Notes under the pieces: generated by a model
Databases searched by the model: none
Told to the model about the DNA's origin: nothing
What the model saw: the letters and a program-made list of their open reading frames with translations, nothing else
Made by a program: the position numbers and the translations under genes
Origin: Triglochin maritima
Taxonomy: Eukaryota > Streptophyta > Magnoliopsida > Alismatales > Juncaginaceae
Direction: 5' to 3'
NCBI GenBank assembly: GCA_963682175.1
Contig: OY821791.1
Location: 30,192,326-30,256,325, forward strand
Length of the DNA: 64,000 nt
Part shown: one piece after another, positions 33,991 to 47,425 of the stretch
Layout: each line of letters opens with the position of its first letter
How positions within the stretch are numbered: position 1 is the stretch's first letter

Positions 33991-35507
33991 TAAAAAGAAA
34001 TGAAGTATGATAAGGAAATTTTACACGGGACGCAACTATCTCGCTCCGAATGCAAGCGTCTCATTCAAATATGAATTGCAGCTTGGCCTAAGGACGACAA
34101 ATTCTTCATGATCAACTCGCACTTGTCGGGTCTTAACCATCACGGTGTGCTTGCAATTAAAATGTGAAGTTCAAGTGCCGACCAAAAATGAGAGTAAGGC
34201 TAAATATCTTTCCTTCAACTGATGATCTGCTTGGAGGAACCAAGCTATACAACATAAAGAAAGTTATTTTTTCAATGGATGCCCTGAAACCCCCCTCCCC
34301 CCAAACAACCTGTATTTTCTTCCCTCCACGTCATTTGAAGATCAATTCTAGGTTAAAACAAATAAAAAATAAAAACAAATAAAAAACATTTTTTCAAAGA
34401 TCATTGTATCTTATTCGTAGTTTTATTTCTAGCGTGCAAAACATGTTTTTTGTTCATATTGGTTATGCAATAGTTGGAATTGATTGATCTTTGAATTCAA
34501 AGGATGCCAAGTTGAAATGACCACATTATAAAGATGAGAAACATAAACATGGTGATCAAACATATCGTGTTTTCAATTTATAAGTTCCTAATGTAAAAGC
34601 ATTAGGTTGTGTTGTCAAATTACAAAGTCAACATGTAAGAATATAAATGTCATGTTTTCAATTTACAACATCCTAATTTAAAAGCACATGGTCGTTTTGT
34701 CAATTTACTAGGTACTCGAAACTTGTTCATAATAATCAACTAAAGAAAAATGACTATTTATACTATTCTACCTTCTTAGCTGTGTAACTTGTGTTTCTTT
34801 GTAGTTTTTTGAGTTTGGAGATTAGATACATAAAATGGCTAAGTACTTTTGTTTGCCAAGAGAAGGTTCTTACATGTCTCGGTTTTTAGTGAATCTAGTT
34901 CATCATTTTTCGATTTACAATATCCTAGTATAAAAATACAAAATCCTTACCTCAATTTACCATATCCTCATAACTAGATCCACTAAAAACCAAAAAAAAA
35001 TGATGATATTAAAAAGCATTCAAAATATAGCCAATGTGGTACAAACCTATTTGACAAAAAGAACTCAAATCTATGTTTATAATTTTATATAGCTCAAGAT
35101 CGTTTTATAATTCTCTAAAATGTAAATAAACAAATTAGTTAGAAGATGGGACTTGTAATTAGACACAAACACAGAGGCTAAACTGTGAAAACCCCGAAAC
35201 CATAAAAAAAAATCTATAAGCGAGAAGTTGCATCCGGTTTGAGTGAATGTCGCCCATTATCCTTAATGAACTGGACATTGCCATTTTCCTCTATCTCACT
35301 TTCTTTTTCAAAAATATCTTTCAAAGAATTGATGTTGTTATCTCCACTTAAATTTGCAAGAATCACACATAACCATTAATTTATCGAATAAAAATAATTT
35401 GGAAACCAAAGTAGGGAATTGACATGGTAACAAACTATATAATTCAAAAACTTGTAAGCATATACCTACCATGAATAAAACATAGGCCTACTTGAGAATT
35501 TTATTAT
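33990..35507. other. AT-rich intergenic DNA downstream of DPE2
   Basis: No gene is supported. Between 34550 and 34960 a motif near 'gttttcaatttacaacatcctaa' recurs about four times with the spacer 'taaaagcac'. It includes the 3' flank of DPE2; a polyadenylation signal was not fixed. Confidence 0.4.
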
Positions 35508-38500
35508 TCAAGGATTTGCATCTACAGATTCTGAGTCCTCATTTTGCGCCTCCGAAGATATCGACGCAATTGTGTCATCCTCGCTGGGGCGACTTTCGGT
35601 AACTGAGATGGGAAACGAACGGTTGCTACTCTTTACAAGATCTTTTATCGTCGATTTGAGCTCCTCATCGGCCAACAATGACTCCATGGTTACATGTACA
35701 CCTAAACATATAATAACAAAAATATGTCAACGAATCACTAATGTTGAACTATGATGTTAACTTTTAAAAATCCAAAATAATGGATTTGAGATTTTAATTG
35801 GTTTATGTTGTTGAGTTCGAGCCTCTTTCCAAGTCCAACAAAGGGGCTCTCCACACTTCGCAACTTTTAACTATGCTCTTACCTAAAAGTGAGATAAATA
35901 GATAAAACTTAACATGAGACTTGCGGATTCCTTTGTACCAAAAAAACGTATTGTCGTATTGAATTAAAAATGGTCATTCGATCGTGTAGTATTTAAAGCT
36001 AGTAGAGTCAAAGTAATAAATTTTGTCAAGTGTAATACGTACGATATCTCCAATAATGCTTAGGATTCGTTGGATCATTTATAGTCTCCTCTGTTGCAGG
36101 TCGTGTGGTGTATTTCTCTTTCAGCGCCAACAAGTCCTGATAAGAAAGAAAATTAGTGTTTAATCCACAGTTTAGGATTAACGATTTAAATACGAGGTAT
36201 CACAACCATTTAATTACCTGGAGAGGGAAAATCGTCCACATGGATGGTGATTCGAAATGTTGATGTAGGACAAAATATGCTAATTCAGGGACGCATTGAG
36301 AAGGCGGTGCCTCATCGGATCCAACCACATTTTTGAAAAACCTAATTCTTCTTTCCTCATTTTCTTCCCACCAAGCACGCAACGGCGAGCAATCATGGCA
36401 CGACGGAGCACAAACCTTTAGTTGCAAAATAACAAAAAAAAACCATGACACATTGAAAATAACCAAAACATAGCTTATATGAATTGTTCAAAAATGGAAA
36501 AGACTGAAAAACGAAATAATAAGCACATATAATGATCACTTAAGTGCCTAATGCAAGCAACTCGAAAACATCAAATTTCAGGGCGCTCTTGAGTAGGCAA
36601 GCTTTTGAACCTACTGATATTGTTCTGAAAAACCATATGATCAAGGCAATGTTAGTTAATTAATTACTTTGAAAGGTTGCATACTATAGGGTACCGTGAA
36701 TCGGAATCGCAATAGTAAGACCGCATATATTTTCTATTTTTTACGTCGAGCATTGTAGGCTCTCTTTTTCAAGACTATCCATGTCTGACCTAGATTTCTC
36801 TTCATGTGTACTCCTGGATAATATAGATTGGAGTGGAACCAATTGATCTACTTTGATGTCATGTAAGGTTTAGTGGGTCGATTAACTCTTTAAGCACGTG
36901 AACTTAAAAGGAAGACGGTAAACACAGCTCTATACGTGACATAAATACAGTTCATGTTGTATCAGATTATATAATAACATGGAAGTTGAAGATAGAGAAG
37001 ATGTCAAATAAAACAACATAAAACTCAAAAAAGTTGGCATTGAGACGAAGACCAACCGTCATGTAGCTGTATTGAGATGGAATGCCGAACTCTAACCCTG
37101 GCTCACTGGGCATCCTTTGAATTCGAAGACCAATCAACCCCACTTCTTGCATAACCTAGATGAACGAAATTATGTTTATACCAGCTCAATGCAAGCTGGA
37201 AGAAGAAGTAGGGCGGAACGTACGGGATGCACACATGAAGGAATGAGTCCAAGATCTTCACCACAGGCCAACATATCTGAGGACTTGAGGAGGGCAGGCA
37301 GAGTTTTTAGTGCATTTTGCCTCCAAAGATTTTCTTGCCGGCAGAAATAGTAGTCATGATATAATTTTCTTAGAACATGCTTGCTGGAATACAAAAATAA
37401 CGCCTTTAATCCCAAACTACCACACATGAAATAAATCTTTTGATCAGTACTACATAAATTATGAAATGTCTTCCAGTTATTAATACATGTTCATTTTCAT
37501 TACATAAGTTATAAAATGCCTTCCAGTCATTAATACATGTTCATTTCCATTGCATCAAAGATTATATTGTTTTTTAGCCCTTGGAGTATCAGACTATATC
37601 AAATGGCTATATAAACGATCTGCATTTCTTATCTATTGTGAAATCGCAGATGGTCAGTTGCAATTCACATCATTTGGTCAATTGGAAACAACCTCACTGT
37701 TTTATAGTAGTACGGTTGCGTACACCCGATTCCCCCCCCCCCCCCCCCCCCCCCCCAAGACAGGAGCCTCTTTTGAGGCACTAGGTAATATTGATGTTGA
37801 TGATGCCTTCAGTCAGTAATACATAAATTAGCATAAGCCTTTCAGTCAGTAACATGTAAATAATAATCATCGATAAAATCTCCAAAAGTGTGCCTACATT
37901 TTATCCTAAATTTATTATGAAATGTTACCCAAGGAACTTTGAAAAATCTCTTAGTCGATGGTCGGTTTGTCAACTAGAAGATGATGCTTTTCCTTTATAC
38001 TTTTGTTAGTGGGCCATTGACTTCCGTGATTTTTCTTTTTGCACTTGGACCATCTTGAACTTTCATCGTCTATATTTGTTAAACATTTTACGTATATGGA
38101 AAAAGAAAAGGCAACAAGGGATCCTTCAGTTCCAAAGTTAGAAAAAAGAAAAGAAATGAGACGTTACTTTAATCTACTATCAAACTAACATCAATATCAA
38201 GAATCCTACAAAAAGTTTAAAAGCCAAAAAAATGGTATAACAAGAACTTGTTAATTAATTTAATCGCACGTCTTAAAAGAAAGTCGATGAGATCCGAAAT
38301 CCTCGAACAAGTGTCATTCTTCTTTCAAGAAGAACTCATGAGTCGAAGCATACATCTTTCTAAACTCTGAATATTAAGGACATTTCATCAGCCTAATATA
38401 TCAATATGCTTTTTTATGATTAAGTTTTTGAAATATAATCTAATAATGTAAGTAAGTTTCTATGACCAAACTCTATATCAGGATAAATATAGTAGTTGAA

Positions 38501-41500
38501 TCAATGCTGCTCTTGCAATAACACATCATAATAACATACTTCATAACAAATTTGCAACGGATAATGAGAGAGCTCAATGTGAGTACCTATTTTCATCTAA
38601 ATCTCGAAAACTTGAAGCGTCTTCAAGATTAAAACGTGGATAAAACTTTCTTGTATCTTCTGGATCCCTGATAAGGACTATGTTCTGAAAAATACAAAAC
38701 ATTTAGTATTCTATATTACAATGACATAAAAAGGAATCGAACAAGTAATGATTCAAGATACCTGCAGAAGACCAAAGATCCCTCGTTTAAGTTGATCCTC
38801 TTTTTCCGCCCATATCGATTTTTCTAAGCAGGAAGTAAGTTTTGCAACAACCTTCTTCTCTGTGTTACATTCCTCCTTGAGCTGTTCAGTAACAAAGCGC
38901 CAAATAAACAACTTTTTGTTACAGAAAGATATATGTTTATCTATAAGATCCAAAAAAATTAAAAATAAATGAAAAGGTGCCAAGTTTATGACCAGTTGTG
39001 GTTTAAAAGCAACTGTATAAGTGATCAAATTCCATAGTAAATTCGGAGGACATAAGTATCTTAACTATTCATTGTTGCTATCTAATGCTCGTTGAAAAAC
39101 AGAAAATGTTTACAGAGAGACCTTTGAAAGTCTTAAAATCATGCAACAATTTGACGCTTCATCAAGGGTTCTGAGAATCACATGAGTACTCAATATGATT
39201 CTTGATTTTCACATGGTTGTGAGAATTTATGCTATATCAAGAGTCACGACATATGTAACGACATATCAAGAGTCACGAGAATTTATGCTATATCAAGAGT
39301 CACGACATATCAAGAGTCACGACATGGTTGTGAGAATTTATGCTATACCAAGGGTGCATGAATATCACCTATGAACATGAGAATCAGCATCTTAGACAGA
39401 TAAGCCACGAAATTGCTAACAGTCTAAAACTAATCATAAGAAATGTGAAATGCATATTTGGAACAGTTGAAATCACCTCATATTGCAGATCCTCCCGTTG
39501 ATTAAGGAAGTTCGCAGCAATAACAGGCCATAAAGATCCAAATGTTTCCTGACACATTGTTGAACGTTTGCTTAAGACATGGCCATTAAGAAGGGTTGGC
39601 ATACATAAAGAAGTTGCAAATAATTAAAAATTCTAGATGATTGGGCCAAATCTGATTGAAAAAAGAATGAGAAGAACCTGCAAAATTTCTTGAGTGATAT
39701 ATGGTCGGCTCAACCGATCAAAGTCCCATATTCCTTCTTTCTCAAGTTCTTCCTACAATTACCATTAAAACTATGCCAAATAATTATAGGTTACTTGTGG
39801 AAAGCAAATTTTCCCCAATATATAAGTTGCCCGAAAGAGCTTAAACCCGTGACAGTGAAATACCTGGCTCAACGAAATAGACGGGCGAAATTTGCCAACT
39901 AATCCGGTAACACAATGTTCAGGAAGCTCCCATATTCGAAAGAAGCCCAAGATGTGGTCTATTCTATAGGCAGTGAAATACTTGGACATCTACAATCATG
40001 ACAAGGAAAAAACAAAATAAAATAACAACATCAATGGATGTGGAACAAGCGAAATATGCAAAAATACCTGTGTGAGACGAGAACGCCACCATGCATAGTT
40101 GTCCTTCGACATCTCTTCCCAATTATACGTCGGAAAGCCCCAGTTTTGCCCATTTTTGTCAAAGTAATCTGGTGGGGCACCGGTGGAAGTGTTCATGCGG
40201 AACAAGTTGGGATACACCCACGTGTCAACACTGTTTCTATCAACACCTATTGGTAAATCCCCCTTCAGAACTACTTGTTTCTGCCTCGCATACGAAGCTG
40301 CTTCTGAGAGCTAGTTAAAAGGAGTTACCAAAAATCAATGAAGGTAATATATAAGCTACGAGCATGTTAAGCAACACATTGATATGTCTTTACTTACTTG
40401 TAAATGTAAATGAAACTGGATGTAGTAGTGAAAACTTATGACATCGTAGTGCAAACTCTCCTTCAAAGCAAGCTTTGCAATCTGAAGCAAATACATTCGT
40501 AATAAATTTTAAGGCTGTGATTATATGCTTTATCTGCAAATTCTACATTATCTTCAAATGACAGAATCTACAATAACAAGATTTATAAATTGTGTAATCT
40601 GTGTTGTTTCAGCTAAGAAAGCATTTTGAAATGACAGTAATTAGGAATTGCATATTTAACTATTTTTCCAAATGGAGTTCAAAATCAAAATTTTCAGTCT
40701 GCTTCAACAGGTTAAACCGTCTGAACACTCAACAGTAATTTGAAGTGATTGAAGAGTAAGTCTTACATAATTTCTAGATCGTTAAATTGAACATGACAAA
40801 AAGATCACGAAATATCTCCTCCAACTAATGAAAAGAAATTCTTGGTTTGTAATGCAATATTTGGATAGAGTTTAAGTCACCTTTTCTTTCGAACAATGGG
40901 CAAATCGACCCCATTGACTGTGGTCCGATGTTTCAAAAAAATCTCTGAGGAAACAGAAAACTGCATACGGTATTAACCATTCCTACGTTGGAAAAAAAGC
41001 ACGTTAAAAAGAAAGAAAATATCAGTTTCCCAATAGCATTAATAATCCGAAAAATGATACCTCATTTTCAGATAAGAATTCCTGGAAAGTGGAGGAATTC
41101 AAAACCAAATGCTTTTCCTGATCGAATATTTTCTTTGCAATGGAAAGTTTGGTAGACATGGTGGCTTCGTAATCAACTTTCTGAAATGAAATAACCCACG
41201 TTAAATTTGTGGAGGAACTTCATTAACTGAAGTTTGAAAATCAATATGTCATACATATAAATTTTTAACAGAAAGTAATTTGTCATATTCCAAATCTCAA
41301 ATCCACATAAAATTTGGTACAAGTGTTAAACTTGTTTTCACTCAACTGTGCAAAACATGTGCATGTCAAATGTTGACTTTTAATTAGATCCATGAATTTA
41401 AGAAAATTGTTTATAGATTCTTAAAAGATTTCTACTACAAATATAAACAACTGGTTTACCAAAAAGAGAAATGAGAAAAGTTATTATACTCTGTAAAGGA

Positions 41501-44171
41501 CTCATGCCGAAAGAATTACCTCACCATTGAGTTGCTCTTTTTTTGTTTGGATTTCTTCCTGTAATTAAGTAAAGGATATCAGAGAGCGTCGTAAATATTA
41601 TGAATAAAAAAGAAGAAATGAAGGAACACCTTGATCTCCTCTGGGATATTTTCTGAAAGGTTCTGAACGCGTAAGTACAAAGGATGAAGGGCAAATACGG
41701 ATAGGGAACTGTAAATAGAAATTATTATCGGATATCACAAGTGAGTAGTGTTAGAAATAAATAGTTACGATAAAAATTTACACATAAACACATGGTAAAC
41801 AATGTTATACCTGTATGGGTAAGAATCCCACCACATCCCATGAACAGATGTGTCGTTTACTGGTAAAAGCTGAACGAGATGAAGGCCAGAATCGACAGCC
41901 CAGTCGACCAGCAATTTTAGATCGAGGAATTCCCCTGCTCCAATGCTATCTTCGGACCTCACAGAAAACATCGGGACAGCAAAACCTGCACCCCTCCACG
42001 GTATTTCCTGAATAAATACAATTTTGATTAGTAGATAACCAAATCGAACTAGGTGCTGAAAATTCGACACTCAGAATAAGATGGTTCCTTTTGCGTACCC
42101 AAAACATTCCATCGGACATAAGCACATATTTTGGAGCATTTATCGATGTAAAGTCAAGATCAAGCTCTCTGTATGGGCCGATTTCCAAGTGGTCGCGCCC
42201 GACATTCCCACGTTTACTATACTTATACGTAAGACTTCGATTAAGGACAAACAAAAACAACTGACCAATGAAATAATGAAACAAAACCATTTTGACAAGT
42301 AGAGTTTTTCCGAAAGACGACAAAAGGATATTTTATAGGGAATTCAGCCTTCTTTACAAAGCAATTTCCCTCCCAAACTGAATTTCCAATGTATTTTAGT
42401 TTTAAACCATCTTGCGTTCTCCACTGACCCAATTGATTACTGCTGCCGATCACAAAAACCTGCATATATTAGAATTCATATTTAGGATGAAAAGAATTAG
42501 TATATTAGAATGTCATATGAATAAAAAATTATCAACAAACAAGTTGCTTACAGATTGGCCTTTCAGCAGCCGAGGGCAACCGATTTTGAACTGTATAAAA
42601 ACGGAATCTGTTCGAAAAGGAAAAGGTTTTATCAATAGTGTGTGGCATTTTTATACTTTTTTTGGCTTGACGGTGTTCAAAAAGACAAAAAATAATACAA
42701 GAAATGACGAATGAAGAAGTTAACTGTACCATTCAGATCCATATTCTTATCAAACACCTCAACAGCTTCTTCAACCACCAAAATTTGGCCTCCACCAAAG
42801 ATGACATCTTTAAATGCACTTCTCAAGAAAAGAGCTTCTGAGGCATCCTGGATACAAAAACATAAAGAGATACATGAAAGACATATAAGGCGGAAGATGA
42901 AAAAAAATTGACTAATCAAAAGTAATAAAAAATGACAAAAAACTATTACGCATCAAGAGCTACATGTGCACTCCAAGAGCACAAACATTACAAGAAAAGG
43001 GCTAAGGAAGATTTTATGTGCATCTTAAAGCCAGCCGATTAGTTTCCTTGTTTATACATTTTAGTTTCCTTTAGGCTAAATTGATTAGATCAATTAGTCA
43101 GCTAGTCAGCTTCCTTAAGTCCAAATTCAGATTAGTTATCTTTCTTACAAAATTCCATTATTAATTTATGATTGCATCTATGTAGTATGTAAGGTACCAT
43201 TAAAAACTGAAAGGGCTGTCTTGATAATACGACAAATAATCCTTCATCCCCCCTCTTTTTACCTACCTTCTTCCCCTGCATTCTCATCAGACTATAATTG
43301 TTGTATTATGTATATATGGTTATGTATATACAGTTAGAATACTTTTTAAACACGTGTATGTTTATTAAGAAGAGGAGCCATACGAAAACAGGGATGTAAC
43401 TTTAGAAGACTGTGTTGAGCGCCAGCAGAAGCGTAAGGGACATCGAGCATGCTATCTATCCCATCTTAGTTGTTCCCAACAAACTAATGTCTAATGTTTC
43501 CAATAAAGCATATGCAGGCAATGTCAAACACCTGAGCTATGTTGTTTTCTAACACATAGTTCGCACAATGTTGGCATAGAAAAGCCATTGTGAGGAGAAT
43601 ACAAAAATAAATAAAAATTGACAAATTATGCCGAACAATGTACCAGTTGGCACTATGAAATAATTGAATGTATTCTGTCATGAACTTTCAAAGTACATTC
43701 TACTTATTAGTGGTGAAACTTGAGATGTTACCAACAATCAAAAATCGAGTTTTCAACAGAAACATGATTAATCAATACCGACTACAATGAAATAGTCAAA
43801 TGGGGATGGGATCAAACCTGCCAAAGATCTCGAATCTCTAGAAGCTCTCCATCTTGAATTCCATTTGGGAAGACCAATTTGCGTTTTGTTGGCTCCCACC
43901 TCAGAACGTTTCTATCGTCATCTACTACGTAGTAATTGTAGTCACAAGCAAAGCCACAAGGGACGGAGATTCTTCCACTCCAAATCAACTCGTCTCCTTG
44001 ATGGGATGGGCTCAAAAGAAAACCTTTTTTCACATCCCACGAACCAAATATTGATTCTGATCCGGAGATGAGCAGACTTTGACCCCATTGCGTGTAATAA
44101 GGTATCTTGAAAACTAGAACAACTGTTTTAATGGACAATTTCTTTCCCGACAAGGTTCCGAGATTCACCAT
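35508..44171 (-). CDS. DPE2: 4-alpha-glucanotransferase DPE2 (disproportionating enzyme 2), 22 coding exons, 961 aa
   Basis: DPE2 acts in the cytosol in night-time starch breakdown: it cleaves maltose, moves one glucosyl unit to a heteroglycan and frees glucose. Exons: 43818-44171, 42730-42847, 42552-42607, 42332-42459, 42099-42228, 41811-42007, 41630-41708, 41520-41558, 41061-41180, 40881-40982, 40398-40481, 40068-40310, 39864-39989, 39678-39752, 39477-39548, 38762-38881, 38587-38684, 37224-37383, 37057-37155, 36218-36415, 36043-36136, 35508-35701. Two CBM20 starch-binding domains (about residues 10-115 and 158-260) precede a GH77 domain. By family alignment the nucleophile is D561 (YRIDHILG), the acid/base E756 (CGEDLGL) and the stabilising Asp D808 (SCHD). 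Residues about 590-715 are the insertion typical of DPE2. Intron 4 is U12-type. Exon 16 may start at 38881 or 38875. The length matches the usual 950-960 and no break was found. Confidence 0.95.
37732..37756 (+). repeat. Poly-C tract of 25 bases in DPE2 intron 17
   Basis: An uninterrupted C25 run (G25 in the transcript) lies inside the intron 37384-38586. It is likely length-polymorphic and prone to sequencing error. Confidence 0.9.
39190..39345 (+). repeat. Short tandem duplication in DPE2 intron 15
   Basis: Units built from 'gagaatttatgctatatcaagagtcacgacatat' recur three to four times with partial units. It lies inside the intron 38882-39476 and carries no coding signal. Confidence 0.75.
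42229..42331 (-). other. DPE2: U12-type AT-AC intron of DPE2
   Basis: 103 bp. The minus-strand donor is ATATCCTTTT (from 42331), a full match to the minor-spliceosome consensus. The branch-site-like TCCTTAAT lies at 42240-42247. The intron ends in AC (42230-42229), with the last branch-site A (42241) 12 nt upstream. Only this splice joins exon 4 (ending AA) to exon 5 (starting G) so that a lysine codon and the reading FPIK-YKYSKRG result. GT-AG alternatives give a misaligned or shifted frame. Confidence 0.9.
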
Positions 44172-44230
44172 TTTTTAAGAAGTAAGGCGACCAAGAGATC
44201 TGTTGACAGATCAGTGGACAATAAGAACTA

Positions 44231-45490
44231 CTGGAAAAAAAGAAGTGTCATATTCATTTAATACTACAATATTAACAGGATTGTGTTGAGATTACAAAGG
44301 AGAATATCTAAAGTGCATATCAAGTTGTGAAGTATTTAAAATGAAAATTGCATAAATTAAATTTGTAAGTCAAGAAAGACATATTGAAACCAGTAACAAC
44401 TTGTGTAGTTTTAATATCTAGAAACAAGAAATGCAAAACCAGGAAGCAAATAACGTGAATCACAGTCCGAAGCACATGTCATGAATTACAGTGACTTGAT
44501 GTTGAAGTTCTAGCGTATACATTGACAAAATCAAAGTGCATAGTATCCAAGTTCTGCAGCAAAAATCAAAGCTAACAAAAATCATGAAGTGGAAACAAAA
44601 TGGCAAACTGTTTAATTTTCCAAATGTTATTTTTCTTTCTTTTGCTTTTGTTGTAAAATTCTTTCCCCTTTTATGCAAAGCTAGCTGAGGACCAGAGTAA
44701 AAGCAACTTTATTGGATCAACATTTTTAGCATTAGCCAATACTAAATGAACACAAGATTATCCAATTTTACATCAAAATATCACTTCATTTTGACAGAAA
44801 TCCACCAAAATCAACAAAGCTTACTCCAAGCAGAATAGGAATAACACTCTGATAATTACCCAATACCAAGAAAAACGTAAAGAATTTTAGAAAACCCCAC
44901 TTTGTTACGACACAAATCTACAAAAACCAACAAAACTGTAGAAATTCATTCGCGAAATAGAAGCACTACCAACACCAAAACAACATACTGAGCACCACCC
45001 AACACCAAAAAACACACAAAAACCAATTTTTCATCAAATTCCCAGTCCATCATGGAAACGTCTAGCACAATCGACAAAACTGAATAGACCCATTAGCTAC
45101 ATAAAGCAACATTAAGCAAGCCCAAAACAACATTTTGATCACTAGTTCACTACCCAATACCAATATACACACAGATTCAACCTTTGCATCAAAAAAAAAC
45201 TCAAACTATTATGAAACAAATCCACCAAAACCAACAAAACCAAACAGACCCATCTGCAAAGTACACCCAAAAACAATTATGGTCACTACCCAATTCCCAA
45301 AAAAAAATGAAGATCATATCTTTGCATCAAAACATCAAAATCGACCAGAATCATCAAAACCAAATAAACACATTATCAAGATAAACTCAGAAGAGCATTT
45401 TGTTCATTACCCAACAACAACAAAACACACAAAGATCCAATTTTTGCACTAAAAACATCAAAAACCCAATCCATCGTGAAAGTAATTTAC
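44231..45490 (-). other. Probable 5' UTR intron of DPE2
   Basis: A donor CCTCCG|GTAAATTAC at 45491/45490 and an acceptor TTTTTCCAG|TAG at 44231/44230 would remove 1260 bp of A-rich DNA and leave a short leader before the ATG at 44171. The first untranslated exon would run from about 45491 toward 45650. It is supported by splice-site quality only; a second acceptor (AACAG near 44201) is possible. Confidence 0.55.
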
Positions 45491-45659
45491 CGGAGGGACC
45501 CAGTTTTGGAGCAGAAGCCAGAAAGAAGCAGACCTTTTGGAGGTGAGAAGCAGAGAAGAGAACCGTTCATGTCATTCTCACTCCAACAAACAGTGGGGTT
45601 AGTGAACACAAACGTGGCATCATTTGGAACTTTGTTTGTTTCCTTTCGAATAGGATCTT

Positions 45660-46590
45660 GAAGTGGACCCAGTCATTTACTCAAATTTTTAGGGTCAATT
45701 CCAATTTTTCGTATATAACTATATTACAATTTTACTTTACCATGTCAACTTTCAGAATCCATTATTTTTCTACGTATTTACCGTTATTTCTTATTTCTTT
45801 CGTTGTATATTTAATACACACATAGTCTTCACTTTATGTTTAAGTTTGGATTAAATTGAGGCTCATATTTAGTCTGAGTATGAGTCTGATTGACTACCAA
45901 TTCAACCAAAATTCATACCAAATCAGACTTCTAAATTGATTTGAACTTAACATAAAATTATGATTTGAATGTTTTAGGCAAACGATGCAAAATAAATCAA
46001 AAATAACGACGAATATATACTAAAATAATAAATTCTTAAAGTTCAAACGGGAGAATAGGAGAAATGTTACAAAATGAAAATATAATGGAAGTGGTTGTCG
46101 ACTTTTATAGTTCTGAGAGGTAAACTGAAATCTAATTTAATCGAGAATATATGACAACGCTGCCAAGGAAATGCAGATTGAAATGTTTTATTGTATTTTT
46201 TAATTTAATATTTTGGATTCCAAGTAATGTAATATGTAGTGTGGTTTCTTAATTTTAATAATATTTTTTGTGATTTAATATTAATTAATAATTATTTTCG
46301 AGTTAATTAATTAAATAGAGTAACTACATTTATAATTACTTAATGTAATTTGTTGATTGTTCTAAAAGAATTATGTGGGGGAAAGAGAATGTATGATATT
46401 TGATGGATTTTAGGGCATGGTTAAGGAAATTTAGAAGTACGTGGGTATGACGTGACAGATAAAGAAACCATGACGTCCCGAGAAAAGATGGTCTAACAAA
46501 ATTCCAAAAACCAGAAAATTGTCTCAATCAGCTTAACAACCGAGTTGACAAGCATAAAAGCCGAAAAACAACATGACCTTGCAAAACTAA
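45660..46590. other. Upstream flank of DPE2 with a dispersed repeat
   Basis: The stretch 45780-46110 resembles 59070-59290 (same order of 'cgttgtat.ttaatacac', 'agtttggattaaattgag', and 'aataataaattcttaaagttcaa' blocks). This suggests an old dispersed repeat. No gene is seen. Confidence 0.45.
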
Positions 46591-46596
46591 GATCAT

Positions 46597-47425
46597 CTGT
46601 AACCATGACTTGGATCATCTGGTCATGAGCGTTCTCTATCTTCCAAATCAACTTTCTCTCTCTTCCACATCATTTTTCTCTCTCCCCAACCTACTTTCTT
46701 CTATTTCCTACGGTATTCACGTCTTAACCACAACTCACCACAACCTATCTCTCTCTTCCACATCATGTAGTGGTCCATCTTGGGGAAAAAATACCAAAAA
46801 ATCAAAACAATTATAAAACGTATTTTCAAAAAAATTAAAAAAAGATTCAAACAAAAATTTAAAAAAATCAAAACCAAAAACCAAAAAAATATTTAAATAA
46901 TATTTCGACCCCGTCTCCCCCGTTAAGAGGGAGACGACCTCAAGACCCAGGTCGTCGGGTTGTCATTACTTGTGCTCTAAGAGCACCACTAACAGTGCCT
47001 TTTTCACCTCTCACGACCGGTCATGCAAGGTTATCCCAGGTCGTGCAAGGTTATTCCCAGGTCATCCGAGGTTAAGAACGTCGGGTCGTACACCCGGTCG
47101 TTGAATATTTTATTGTTTTCTTTTTTGTTTTGTTTTGTTTTGGTTTTGACTTTTTTTAAAAATTTTGTTTGAGTTTTATTTATTTATTTTTTGAAAATAC
47201 GTTTTATAATTGTTTTGATTTTTTAGAATTTTTTAGAATTTTTCAAGATGGACTCCGAAATGATGTGGATGAGAGAGATAAGTTGTTGTGGGTTGTGGTT
47301 AAGATGTAAATAGTGTAGGAAAGAGAAGGAAGTAGGTTGATGAGAGAGAAAACTAATGTGGAAAAGAGAGATAAGAGAGAGAATGTTCATGACTAGGTCG
47401 CCCGGGATCATGATCAATGATGACC
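46597..47425. mobile_element. Foldback-like element with arms of about 265 bp
   Basis: Left arm 46597-46862 and right arm about 47146-47425 are inverted copies. The shared order is 'tcatgarcrttctct', CT-rich tracts with 'cttccacat', 'acgtcttaaccacaac', 'cacatcatg...gtccatctt' and 'caattataaaacgtattttc'. The 280-bp centre has repeated 'ggtcgt' words (46960-47100) and 'aagagcaccactaacagtg', possibly a nested MITE tip. Coding frames in the arms are CT/GA-rich artefacts. Confidence 0.75.

Noticed and set aside
42241..42465. GT-AG splice solutions between DPE2 exons 4 and 5
   Set aside because: The available GT donors (for example after CCTTTT) either break the frame or insert residues that disrupt the starch-binding domain; the AT-AC solution fits exactly.
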